From Acidobacteriaceae bacterium (GTDB taxonomy: Bacteria > Acidobacteriota > Terriglobia > Terriglobales > Acidobacteriaceae), in contig PKXI01000149.1 of assembly GCA_003133425.1 (NCBI GenBank), forward strand, positions 9,309 to 18,140: a stretch of DNA of 8,832 nt, written 5' to 3'. The notes below the pieces were generated by a model that made no database searches, was not told where the DNA came from, and worked only from the letters and a program-made list of their open reading frames with translations. Made by a program: the position numbers and the translations under genes. How positions within the stretch are numbered: position 1 is the stretch's first letter; each line of letters opens with the position of its first letter. Shown here one piece after another: positions 1-6,401 of the stretch.

Positions 1-893
1 GGCCGCGACTTGGTGTTCTCTTTGAAAATGCCGCGAGCCACCAAGAGATATTGGTCCGCGTGCGTGATGGAATCAAATGCCAGGATGCGGCCAAACATAT
101 CGAAGGCTTCTCTTTGCTTGCCAGCTTCATAAAGTTCAAACGCTTGCTGATAAACATCGGCGAGTGCGACGACGGGACAATAACCGGCGAATCCAAGTTG
201 CATTTCGTCAATCATCGTCCGAACTCCCTTGCCCGCGAACACACCTAGTTTGTCAGCCGTCTTCTGCCTGATTTCTGTGATTCGCGCCAATGGATCACCT
301 GCTTCATCCTTCACCACACGCATCGTGGGGATGGAGCGGAACATGGCGACGATCAATTCCACGGACATGTCACCAATCGTCTGCACGAACAAGGGAAGAT
401 CCGTGGCACTTCCGATCGCTTTGTAATAACTCAGCATCGCTGCATCGTCTCCCGTTGGAGGCAACGAGCAGATAGCGTCTGCGCCGTGCTGCGCTGCATG
501 TTTGGCAAAGGCAATCGCACCCGGGAGATCGTTGCTCTGCGTTTGCACTCCGATGACAAGCGCCGTCTTGCCACCGTTGCCCGCCGCGAGGATCGCCTCG
601 GTCCCTGCAAAGCGCTCGCTCGTCGACAACGTCGACCATCCGCTCGCAATCTGCGGCCAGATGAAGCCGGGAACAGATGCGCGGTTGCAAAACTTCACCT
701 CGGCTGCCAGGCAATCGAAATCCAATTTGTCATCCTGGGTGAACGGCGTTTGGCCAATCGGAAAAAGTCCGCGCAGGGGTTTGGATGCGGAATCAGTTGC
801 TCGTGCCGCGAAGGAGAATCGCGACAAGGCGGCTCCTGCGCCGGCAGCTCCCAGCGTCTTCAAAACAGCGCGACGATTCAGTTCGTGAGTCAT
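1..893 (-). CDS. Tat-exported DapA/NanA-family aldolase-like protein (3' end cut by window)
   Basis: Reads from ATG at 893 through base 3 without a stop, giving 297 residues before the edge; full-length members are about 300-330. Residues 1-31 form a twin-arginine signal (NRRAVLK at 6-12, then an Ala/Gly-rich hydrophobic stretch), so export in folded form is expected. The rest reads as a class I aldolase TIM barrel: LFPIGQTPF at 43-51, TSERF at 91-95, and VVKDEAGD at 193-200 carrying Lys195, which matches the Schiff-base lysine. Two other hallmarks are altered. The GTTGE-type substrate loop reads QIASG at 81-85, and the catalytic Tyr of the YNxP motif is Gln171 (PLFVQTIG). Canonical dihydrodipicolinate synthase activity is therefore unlikely; another 2-oxo-acid aldolase or lyase role is possible. 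GAGGA lies 4 nt before the start. Family assignment is firm, substrate unknown. Confidence 0.85.
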   Translation of the reverse strand, partial: MTHELNRRAVLKTLGAAGAGAALSRFSFAARATDSASKPLRGLFPIGQTPFTQDDKLDFDCLAAEVKFCNRASVPGFIWPQIASGWSTLSTSERFAGTEAILAAGNGGKTALVIGVQTQSNDLPGAIAFAKHAAQHGADAICSLPPTGDDAAMLSYYKAIGSATDLPLFVQTIGDMSVELIVAMFRSIPTMRVVKDEAGDPLARITEIRQKTADKLGVFAGKGVRTMIDEMQLGFAGYCPVVALADVYQQAFELYEAGKQREAFDMFGRILAFDSITHADQYLLVARGIFKENTKSR

Positions 894-922
894 GAATTCC
901 TCACAGGTTAAGTTTCGGTATT

Positions 923-951
923 GATATACAGATCGCAAATGACACTGTCAA
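923..951 (-). promoter_or_regulatory. Sigma-70-type promoter for the DapA-family gene
   Basis: On the minus strand the -35 is TTGACA (951-946) and the -10 is TATATC (928-923), separated by exactly 17 bp. The implied transcript starts about 25-30 nt before the ATG at 893, with a GAGGA ribosome site in between. The -10 matches the consensus at 4 of 6 positions. Based on sequence only. Confidence 0.6.
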
Positions 952-970
952 GGCATTTAATTTCCGTGAA

Positions 971-999
971 TTGACAGCCCTGATCGCGGTTCCTATAAT
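971..999 (+). promoter_or_regulatory. Fully consensus sigma-70 promoter for the GH28 gene
   Basis: TTGACA (971-976), a 17-bp spacer and TATAAT (994-999) match the bacterial consensus at all twelve positions. Transcription would start near 1006, giving a leader of about 130 nt before the TTG start at 1138. It lies back to back with the leftward promoter: the two -35 boxes are part of a 7-bp inverted repeat (CTGTCAA at 945-951, TTGACAG at 971-977). Confidence 0.7.
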
Positions 1000-1026
1000 C
1001 CGCCCTCAGAACGATTCCGCCGCAGT

Positions 1027-1036
1027 TCCACGTGGA
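1027..1036. promoter_or_regulatory. Perfect 10-bp palindrome in the GH28 leader, possible operator
   Basis: TCCACGTGGA is a perfect palindrome about 20-30 nt downstream of the predicted GH28 transcription start. That placement suits a roadblock-type repressor site, but a single 10-bp palindrome can occur by chance and no second copy was noticed near the other promoter. Confidence 0.25.
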
Positions 1037-1137
1037 TCAGGCTTCACGCAATTCATTCTGCACAGCGGCTCACCCTGCGCAAGCTCATCGTTGCTGAAGT
1101 ATCTGCGTTCGAGTATCAAAGAGTCGAGGAGAAGGAT

Positions 1138-2517
1138 TTGCCGCACCGTACTCGGAATTCCCTCAGAGCTTTTCTCGTGGCAGCGATTCTCACCACTCAC
1201 GGACTTCATGGGTGGATGGTCGCCGCTCAGAAGACGCCTCCGGCACAGAGTTCCAATATCCGGATTGCAACCGGCAGTGGCGTCCTCGCATTGCCGCAGG
1301 CAAAGAAACCGATGTTCAATATCCTTGCATTCGGCGCCGTGTCGGGCGGACCTGCGCTCAAAAATCAAGCGGCAATCAACTCTGCAATCGAGGCAGCCGC
1401 AAAAGCTGGGGGCGGAACAGTTGTTATCCCGGCAGGGACCTTCAAATCCTATTCGATTCGTCTGAAGAGTAACGTGGGCCTTCACTTTGCATCGAAAGAT
1501 TCCATTCTCAGAGCGGCCGTTCCGGGAACCGGCGCAAATCAGGATGGAGGTTTTTACGACGCACCGGAGCAGAACCTGTTTGTCGGCCTTCAGGATCAGG
1601 GACACTCTCACTGGGCCAACAGTCTTATGTACGGCATCGATGTTGAGAACGTGATGATTTCGGGCCCTGGCTTGATCGATGGGAGTTACATCGATTCAAA
1701 CGGAGCGACTGTTGAGGTGTTCGCGGGATTCGATCCGCGCGAAGTCAGCTCTAGAACTGCGTCAGGAACTCCCGGCGCTGCAAACAAAGCCATCGCCTTG
1801 AAGGATGCAAAGAACATTGTCTTTCGCGACTTTCATCTCAAGAACGGCGGCCACTTCGCCATCCTTGGCACCGCGGTTGACGGCTGGACGATCGACGGCG
1901 TGATTGTAGATACGGATCGCGACGCGATCGACATCGATGCTTGCCAAAACGTGACAGTTCGGAATTCGGTGTTCAACTCGCTCACCGACGATGCCATTGT
2001 CATGAAGGGCTCATTCGGCGCAGGACGATTTCTGATCTCAAGGAATATTCTCATTGAGCATGATACGGTCAGTGGATATGATGCCGGCTCGGTCCTCGAC
2101 AAGGTGTATTCCACGCACAAGCTGATTGCCACCGATCGCGACGGCCCGACCGGTCGCGTCAAATTCGGGACGGAAGGAACGAGCGGCCTCGATACCGTCA
2201 CCATTCGCCACATCGTCTTCGATCGGTCCCGCGGATTTGCGCTTGAATCCGTCGACGGTGCGGAACTGAAAAACATTCTATTCACTGACGTTCGCATGAA
2301 ACACATCAGCAGTTCGCCCATTTTCATTGTGCTTGGCGATAGACCGCGCTCCTGTCACCGGCATCAGCACCGCTCAGGATGTGGCGCCCGCAGAAAATGT
2401 ACGTCTGACCGAGACCGGTTGGATACTGCCCAGTTTCCCTGGCGTCTATGGCAACTTTCCGCCGGTAAGGTACGTCCCCTCCTACGACAAATCAACGCCG
2501 GTTTCGATTGGCGGTGA
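1138..2517 (+). CDS. GH28 polygalacturonase, N-terminal and catalytic part
   Basis: Starts at TTG 1138: AGGAG lies 6 nt upstream, and this start gives a proper signal peptide (RTRNSLR, then AFLVAAILTTHG, with likely cleavage after VAAQ near residue 31). The in-frame ATG at 1216 would remove it. Residues 58-125 form the pectate-lyase-3-like opening of a right-handed beta-helix (FNILAFGAV, AINSAIEAA, GGGTVVIPAGTF). GH28 catalytic motifs follow: DTD at 258-260 in place of NTD, TDDA at 283-286 with the Asp pair 284-285, and GRVKFGTEG near 339-347 in place of the RIK block. The usual GHG histidine site reads SGYDAGS near 312-318. FALESVDG at 367-374 also fits this subgroup. Residues after about 404 are out of frame and not native. 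Expected role is hydrolysis of pectin or rhamnogalacturonan, secreted. Confidence 0.8.
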   Translation: MPHRTRNSLRAFLVAAILTTHGLHGWMVAAQKTPPAQSSNIRIATGSGVLALPQAKKPMFNILAFGAVSGGPALKNQAAINSAIEAAAKAGGGTVVIPAGTFKSYSIRLKSNVGLHFASKDSILRAAVPGTGANQDGGFYDAPEQNLFVGLQDQGHSHWANSLMYGIDVENVMISGPGLIDGSYIDSNGATVEVFAGFDPREVSSRTASGTPGAANKAIALKDAKNIVFRDFHLKNGGHFAILGTAVDGWTIDGVIVDTDRDAIDIDACQNVTVRNSVFNSLTDDAIVMKGSFGAGRFLISRNILIEHDTVSGYDAGSVLDKVYSTHKLIATDRDGPTGRVKFGTEGTSGLDTVTIRHIVFDRSRGFALESVDGAELKNILFTDVRMKHISSSPIFIVLGDRPRSCHRHQHRSGCGARRKCTSDRDRLDTAQFPWRLWQLSAGKVRPLLRQINAGFDWR

Positions 2518-3766
2518 GACCTCCGGCGCGCTTCCCTACGGAGGAGATACATTCACCCCTGCTTCAATCGGAAGCGGGCCTCGTCCGATCACGATCGTCA
2601 ATCCAATCGCACCTGCGCGGCTCAATCCGAATTCCATCAAGCCCGACGATCCTCGTTTCGCGAATGCTGTTGGTGTTGGCTTTGCCAAGGTAAAGAACAT
2701 CGAAATCCGGAACGTGGTGGTGGAGGACGCCGATCCCCGCTACCCGATTCTGCTGAGCGGTCTGGTCGATCACCCGATTGAGAATGTCAGCATCACCAAT
2801 GTCCAGATCGAATATCGCGGCGGACTCAAGATGGAAGATGCAATCGAGCAACGGCAGTTGAACACAACCTGGGCATACGCAACCTATCAAGGATCGCCCG
2901 CAAGGCAATCGCTGCCGTGGCTCGTCAATTCGTTTTTCAGCAAGAACGAGGCGCTTCTTCCAAGAGTCAGCTGGGACGCCGCAGCGGACAATGGCAAAGG
3001 CTCGTGGAGAGACGATCCATACAACGTTCCAGAGATGACGCGCGAATACCCCGAGCCAAGCATGCTGGGAATTCTGCCCGCCTATGGAATGTATGCAAGG
3101 CACGTCAAAGGACTCACATTGTCAGGCGTCACGCTGAAGTACAAGGTCAGGGATGAAAGGCCCGCGGTGGTCCTGGACGACGTATCGGAGTCGCAGTTCT
3201 CTGAACTGGGTGCAGCAACGGAACGCGGCGTTCCCGCAATTGTGGAAGTAACAAATACAAAGAAACGGGAAACGGATCAGGAGTACGTCAAGGACACCCC
3301 GTATCAGACAACCACTGTGAAAAGCATTGCTACCGGACAGTCGCTGCGCGTCGAGAAAGTGACTGTCGATCGGCCATCGCCCGGAACTCCTCCGGACTCC
3401 CTGTACGCGTACCCGACGGCGCCGTCGCCCAGCCATCCCTATGCGTATGCAATTCCCGACGACCAGTACCCGCTGCCCTTGACGGTCTATCGGCCCAACT
3501 TTGAGTTGACCGGTGCGAAAAGCGTAGCGGTGGGAAGCAAACTTGAATTCTCTGTCGTCGCTTCTACACCTGCTTCCACCGCGAAGCTCAGTTATGCGGC
3601 AACCCATTTGCCGGCCGGGGCAAGCTTCGTTGCTGTGACGCGAATCTTTTCCTGGACTCCGACGCCGCGTCAAGTGGGAACTCATTTCGTCACATTCACG
3701 GTCGATGACGGAGTCCTGCCGGTGAGCACTACAGTGACCATCAAGGTATTGGCTGCGGCAAAATGA
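2327..3766 (+). CDS. GH28 polygalacturonase, C-terminal part with putative Ig domain
   Basis: This frame continues the upstream protein from about base 2348. Its own ATG at 2327 lies inside the upstream coding sequence and is unlikely to be a natural start. It carries the last beta-helix turns (NAVGVGFAKVKNIEIRNVVV, then HPIENVSITNVQIEYRGG), a region with GMYARHVKGLTLSGV near 3090-3130, and then a linker rich in Pro and Tyr (about 3390-3490). The end (about 3500-3757) is a single putative Ig domain of the He_PIG type, shown by LPAGASF, RIFSWTPTPRQVGTHFVTFTV and DDG. Such domains often tether or space secreted carbohydrate enzymes. The stop TGA lies 21 nt from the stop of the convergent esterase gene, and I see no clear terminator between them. 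Confidence 0.75.
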   Translation: MCLAIDRAPVTGISTAQDVAPAENVRLTETGWILPSFPGVYGNFPPVRYVPSYDKSTPVSIGGETSGALPYGGDTFTPASIGSGPRPITIVNPIAPARLNPNSIKPDDPRFANAVGVGFAKVKNIEIRNVVVEDADPRYPILLSGLVDHPIENVSITNVQIEYRGGLKMEDAIEQRQLNTTWAYATYQGSPARQSLPWLVNSFFSKNEALLPRVSWDAAADNGKGSWRDDPYNVPEMTREYPEPSMLGILPAYGMYARHVKGLTLSGVTLKYKVRDERPAVVLDDVSESQFSELGAATERGVPAIVEVTNTKKRETDQEYVKDTPYQTTTVKSIATGQSLRVEKVTVDRPSPGTPPDSLYAYPTAPSPSHPYAYAIPDDQYPLPLTVYRPNFELTGAKSVAVGSKLEFSVVASTPASTAKLSYAATHLPAGASFVAVTRIFSWTPTPRQVGTHFVTFTVDDGVLPVSTTVTIKVLAAAK

Positions 3767-3787
3767 AATATTGCGAGCGACGCCCTG

Positions 3788-5203
3788 CTAAAGCGGGCCG
3801 GGCCCGGGGTTGGCTGATCCGGCGGGCGGATTTGCCGAAGGACCCGAATCTGGAGTTCCCACAGCAGGAGCTCCATTAGCTCCCTCGCGCATTCCGAGTC
3901 CGGCTCCGCCGCTGTCGAACAATCCGTCCAGATTGAGCGCGGCCGCAGAGTCGGGGTGCGCTGGATCGAAGTCTTTGAAATCTTCCACAATAAAGTTGGC
4001 AAGGTCGAGCTTGTTCTGTTTGATCCCCATCACGATGCATTTGGCAAATTCATAGCCACCATACGCAGTTGAGTGCGTTCCGTCGGCCAGAATTTTGGCT
4101 GAGTCTGCGCCGGCGTTCTCATAGAACGCAATACTCATGTTGTACAGGTCGATCAGCGGCACATGTTCCTCCAAGGCCACTTCGCGCATCGCCTGCGGAT
4201 AACCGCCGTGTCCATGGGTCGGCGCGCCGGTGCCGCGAACCCCGCGATCCATCGGCGTAACCAGCACCGGTGTAGCGCCGCGCAGCCGGGCCTCGGCAAT
4301 ATAGACCTTCAAATAAGCCTTGTATGTCGTCTCCGGTTCCACATACGTCTGCGGCCAGCTGTCTTTCGAGTCGTTGTGCCCGAATTGCATGAAGAGATAA
4401 TCGCCCTTCTTCATCTGGCTCAGAATTTTGTCCAGCCGTAGCGCGTTGGCAAACGACTTCAACGTTTCGCCGGACTGCGCGTCGTTCGAGACGGCAACGC
4501 CCGGCTTGAAGAAGCGCGGGAGCAGCTGTCCCCAACTCACGTCGCCGCGGCTATCACGGTCAGTGACCGTCGAATCGCCGGCGATGAAAACCGTAGGGGC
4601 TTGTGGCGCCGAGGCGATCTCAATGGTGCGCAAGGCAGCGTGCGGGCTGACGATTTCAATCGTCAACTTATTGTCCCAGTCGCGCGCATTGGCCCTGTCG
4701 AACATGTCAAGACTCACTACATCGCGCCCAGGAGCATTCGTTGGAAGTTTCGGCAGAATTGGTGTGCGGACATTGACCGTGAATGTCCGTTCGACGACCT
4801 GGCCAGCAGGGACTCGGACGCGCTCGAGCGTCAGGCGCCCCGACTCGGCTTTGACTGTCGTAGTTGTTTCTTGCCGGGAGTCTCCAAACGTGACCGTCAC
4901 ATTGAAGTTTCCTTCCGGCACTTGAGCGGAAAACAGGAATGGCTTATCACTGGTCGTGGTCTTGCCGTCGTCGCCGATGGCAAGTTGCGCTCCAGGTTCA
5001 TAACCGTAGCCGGCTTCAGCGGTATAAGTTGCGTTGAGCGCCACGCGAGAATATCCGGCCTTGGCAGCACCGGCGCCGAAATCAAATTTCAGGTCGATCG
5101 GAGCTGCCGGAAGCGCGCCGGCTTGCGCCATCGCGATGGCTGGCATAGAGGCGCAAGCCATGATTGCGAAACAGCGCATTAAGTGACAACGTGAGGTTTG
5201 CAT
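3788..5203 (-). CDS. Rhamnogalacturonan acetylesterase, SGNH hydrolase (CE12-like)
   Basis: 471 residues. Residues 1-27 are a Sec signal peptide ending AMAQA. Residues 35-145 look like the beta-sandwich (malectin or galactose-binding-like) domain often found before this esterase: IDLKFDFG, then Tyr/Gly-rich AGYGYEPG, then NVTVTFGD. Residues about 203-412 are the SGNH catalytic domain with all blocks intact: GDST 209-212 (nucleophile Ser211), QSGET 243-247 (Gly245), FGHND 274-278 (Asn277) and DGTH 374-377 (Asp374, His377). It should remove acetyl esters from rhamnogalacturonan in the periplasm or outside, helping the adjacent GH28 enzyme. The tail 431-471 is Gly/Pro/Ala-rich and disordered-looking. 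Start choice: ATG at 5203 has no close Shine-Dalgarno site; GAGGAG sits 29 nt upstream with no start codon near it. An ATG at 5179 is an alternative but shortens the signal peptide. Confidence 0.88.
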   Translation of the reverse strand: MQTSRCHLMRCFAIMACASMPAIAMAQAGALPAAPIDLKFDFGAGAAKAGYSRVALNATYTAEAGYGYEPGAQLAIGDDGKTTTSDKPFLFSAQVPEGNFNVTVTFGDSRQETTTTVKAESGRLTLERVRVPAGQVVERTFTVNVRTPILPKLPTNAPGRDVVSLDMFDRANARDWDNKLTIEIVSPHAALRTIEIASAPQAPTVFIAGDSTVTDRDSRGDVSWGQLLPRFFKPGVAVSNDAQSGETLKSFANALRLDKILSQMKKGDYLFMQFGHNDSKDSWPQTYVEPETTYKAYLKVYIAEARLRGATPVLVTPMDRGVRGTGAPTHGHGGYPQAMREVALEEHVPLIDLYNMSIAFYENAGADSAKILADGTHSTAYGGYEFAKCIVMGIKQNKLDLANFIVEDFKDFDPAHPDSAAALNLDGLFDSGGAGLGMREGANGAPAVGTPDSGPSANPPAGSANPGPGPL

Positions 5204-5352
5204 TGAATCGATGTCTTTGTTTCTAAAACTTTCTCCTCATTGTAAGGAATGCGCGTGGCGCCAGCGGGCGCGGGCTGAATCCGCTAACCGGCCATTGGCA
5301 GGTGTCGTACTTGGCGTGCGGGAAGGCCTGTCGCTTCCTTTAATCGCTTGCC

Positions 5353-5369
5353 GCCCTCCTCCGGAGGGC
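5353..5369. repeat. GC-rich hairpin
   Basis: GCCCTCC and GGAGGGC form a perfect 7-bp stem with a 3-base loop. It is not followed by a T-run on either strand, so it is not a clear terminator. No gene is assigned to it. Confidence 0.4.
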
Positions 5370-5540
5370 TCACTTCTCATAGAGCACACGCTTGCGCATT
5401 TGCTCAAAAAGCATTGCGGATTCGACTTATCTAAGTTCAGCTTTTGTCCCTATTCAGTGCTACACCCTGGACGAGGCTTCTCGCAAATAGAACTCTACAT
5501 AACCCATTTTTGAATTCATCATAAGGATGTGGTCAATCGA

Positions 5541-5618
5541 GGTGAGCCCATAAACTGCCCGGTAATTTATACAAAGGAGGATGTTATTGTAGCGCGATTT
5601 TATGGGCTAAGCTTCACC
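5541..5618. repeat. Imperfect inverted repeat enclosing an orphan Shine-Dalgarno sequence
   Basis: GGTGAGCCCATAAA (5541-5554) is mirrored by TTTATGGGCT (5599-5608). The remaining CACC of the mirror image follows at 5615-5618 after a 6-base interruption, AAGCTT. The 44 bases between the arms contain AAAGGAGG (5573-5580), but the ATG directly after it reaches a stop after three codons and no other start follows. This may be the terminal repeats of a small decayed element or a leftover leader. Confidence 0.4.
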
Positions 5619-5652
5619 AAATGAATCACTTAGATTTGGACTCTCATTTGGT
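5616..5652. repeat. 9-bp inverted repeat
   Basis: ACCAAATGA (5616-5624) and TCATTTGGT (5644-5652) are perfect inverted copies with a 19-base loop. The right arm runs into the anticodon stem and loop of the tRNA-Pro-like fragment, so any hairpin would compete with that fold. Confidence 0.35.
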
Positions 5653-5692
5653 TTGGGACCGGGGGGAGCGGAGGCTCAAGTCCTTTCTCCGA
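5647..5692 (+). pseudogene. Degenerate 3' half of a tRNA-Pro(TGG)-like gene
   Basis: TTTGG (5647-5651), loop TTTGGGA with anticodon TGG (5654-5656), and CCGGG (5659-5663) form an anticodon arm with three G-T pairs. A 6-base variable region follows. Next comes a T arm, GGAGG, loop CTCAAGT, CCTTT (5670-5686), and an acceptor-like CTCCGA. Order and spacing match bacterial tRNA-Pro, whose T arm often reads GGAGGTTCGAATCC. I found no matching D arm or 5' acceptor strand upstream. It is not a working tRNA; it could be a leftover integration site or a decayed tRNA. Moderate certainty. Confidence 0.4.
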
Positions 5693-5699
5693 AAATGCA

Positions 5700-6020
5700 C
5701 CCCAAGCTGTGTCAGTGACCGCCTTGTTCGAATTGCAGCTTGCAGCCCGGATGAGAGTCTCTCCCATCTTTGCGAAACAGAGTGGCGTACGCGTGTGCAT
5801 CGACGATGGCAGTGCGAACAAGTTTCCGGATGCCGACAACCTGAGGCCCCGATCCACTCCTCCCTCCGCTCCCAGCCCATCGGAACCTTACGGGGGGCTG
5901 TTTGTTCGAGAGGGCGATGTATATCACCGTAGTCCTCGGTATACCTCGCCCCACCCTGCGCCTTGTTTCCCTTCGTTTGCCGCTGAATATCGCCGTATAG
6001 CCAGGTATGCGACCGTATAG
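5700..6020. other. Non-coding stretch between the two tRNA remnants
   Basis: No supported gene on either strand; the open frames here overlap one another in several phases and resemble no family. Near the right end CCGTATAG occurs twice (5993-6000 and 6013-6020), 20 bp apart, directly before the tRNA-Leu-like fragment. A related ATATCACCGTA lies at 5921-5931 and ATATCGCCGTA at 5988-5998. GGTATACC at 5938-5945 is a small palindrome. Confidence 0.4.
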
Positions 6021-6088
6021 GACGCACACCGGCGGCTTAAAATCCGCAGCCTCTCGTGTGTCGTGGAGGTTCAAATCCCCGGGCACGA
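6021..6088 (+). pseudogene. Degenerate 3' part of a tRNA-Leu(TAA)-like gene
   Basis: The match to bacterial tRNA-Leu begins inside the D arm (GACGCAC at 6021). It runs through an anticodon region GCGGCTTAAAATCCGC with TAA in the loop, a long class II variable region, GGAGG with T loop TTCAAAT (6066-6077), and an acceptor-like end GGGCACGA. The 5' acceptor strand and first D-stem strand are absent. The anticodon stem appears to lack one base, and the T stem pairs poorly, so a working tRNA is unlikely. The antisense strand here would translate to GFEPPRHTR, a typical false peptide from tRNA genes. It sits about 310 bp from a serine recombinase gene and looks like an old attachment-site remnant. 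Confidence 0.5.
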
Positions 6089-6401
6089 ATCAAAAGTGCT
6101 GCCCCAAAATCCGAGATTTGCACTGCGAAGTCGGTTTGTGTCCCGGGATCGATTGAAGAGCTGACTTGTTCCTGGCAACCTCGACCCTTAGCGGACGTCC
6201 TCGACTGTGATTTAACCCACACCTTTTGACACGGCCGGATCGTTGAGATCCGGCCATGTGTTTTGTTGGTTTTAGCGAGGCCGTATTCGGAGCCCTTTTG
6301 TCCCAGGGCGATTGGGGCTTGTTCAGGCTACCTGTGCCCGTCTCCCTCCAATAACACCTGTTTCTGGAAGGGCGAAACCGGCCGATTGCGGCGCCGCAGA
6401 A
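6089..6401. other. Non-coding stretch between the tRNA-Leu remnant and recombinase 1
   Basis: No supported gene. Besides the stem-loop terminator at 6233-6276 I see no repeat or motif that stands out. It also serves as the 3' flank of the minus-strand recombinase operon, but no minus-strand terminator is evident. Confidence 0.4.
6233..6276 (+). terminator. Strong stem-loop terminator on the + strand
   Basis: GGCCGGATC (6233-6241) pairs perfectly with GATCCGGCC (6247-6255) around a 5-base loop GTTGA. The flanking ACAC and TGTGT can extend the stem imperfectly. A T-rich tract (TGTTTTGTTGGTTTT) follows. The T-rich side faces + strand transcription, so it fits the original tRNA transcript upstream better than the minus-strand recombinase operon. 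Confidence 0.6.

Larger units (their letters stand above)
1138..3766 (+). pseudogene. GH28 polygalacturonase gene interrupted by a frameshift
   Basis: Two overlapping frames encode successive parts of one protein. The first frame gives sensible family sequence up to SPIFIVLGDRPR (ending at 2349). It then turns into an Arg/His/Cys-rich tail ending at 2517. The second frame resumes with APVTGIST from 2348. Restoring a GC dinucleotide in the CGCGC run at 2345-2349 rejoins the two parts as LGDRPRAPVTG, about 876 residues, which fits the LGxRxRxP pattern I recall for this GH28 group. A one-base insertion would also explain the shift. Both halves have normal codon use with no other stops, so the lesion is either recent or an assembly error. 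Confidence 0.75.
5204..5640. other. Non-coding stretch left of the accessory region
   Basis: No convincing gene. The first part, next to the esterase start, should hold its promoter; TACAAT on the minus strand (5244-5239) could be a -10, but no good -35 accompanies it. From about 5395 the sequence becomes more AT-rich. It contains a short GC hairpin at 5353-5369 and a larger imperfect inverted repeat at 5541-5618. A 100-codon open frame at 5211-5513 has no family resemblance and no ribosome site. Confidence 0.5.

Noticed and set aside
2327..2349. Programmed frameshift in GH28
   Set aside because: No slippery heptamer or obvious stimulatory structure was seen. A small indel in a GC repeat is simpler, and programmed shifting is not known to me for this family.
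5211..5513. Open frame of 100 codons on the + strand
   Set aside because: No ribosome site, no family resemblance, and it begins at the esterase 5' end in a stretch expected to hold that gene's promoter.
5630..6086. Several overlapping minus-strand open frames (5630-5857, 5644-6027, 5712-6086)
   Set aside because: They overlap one another in different phases, lack ribosome sites, and run antisense to tRNA-like sequence, which commonly yields false peptides such as GLEPP.
6037..6222. 61-codon minus-strand frame containing GFEPPRHTR
   Set aside because: This is the typical antisense translation of a tRNA T arm; used instead as support for the tRNA-Leu remnant.
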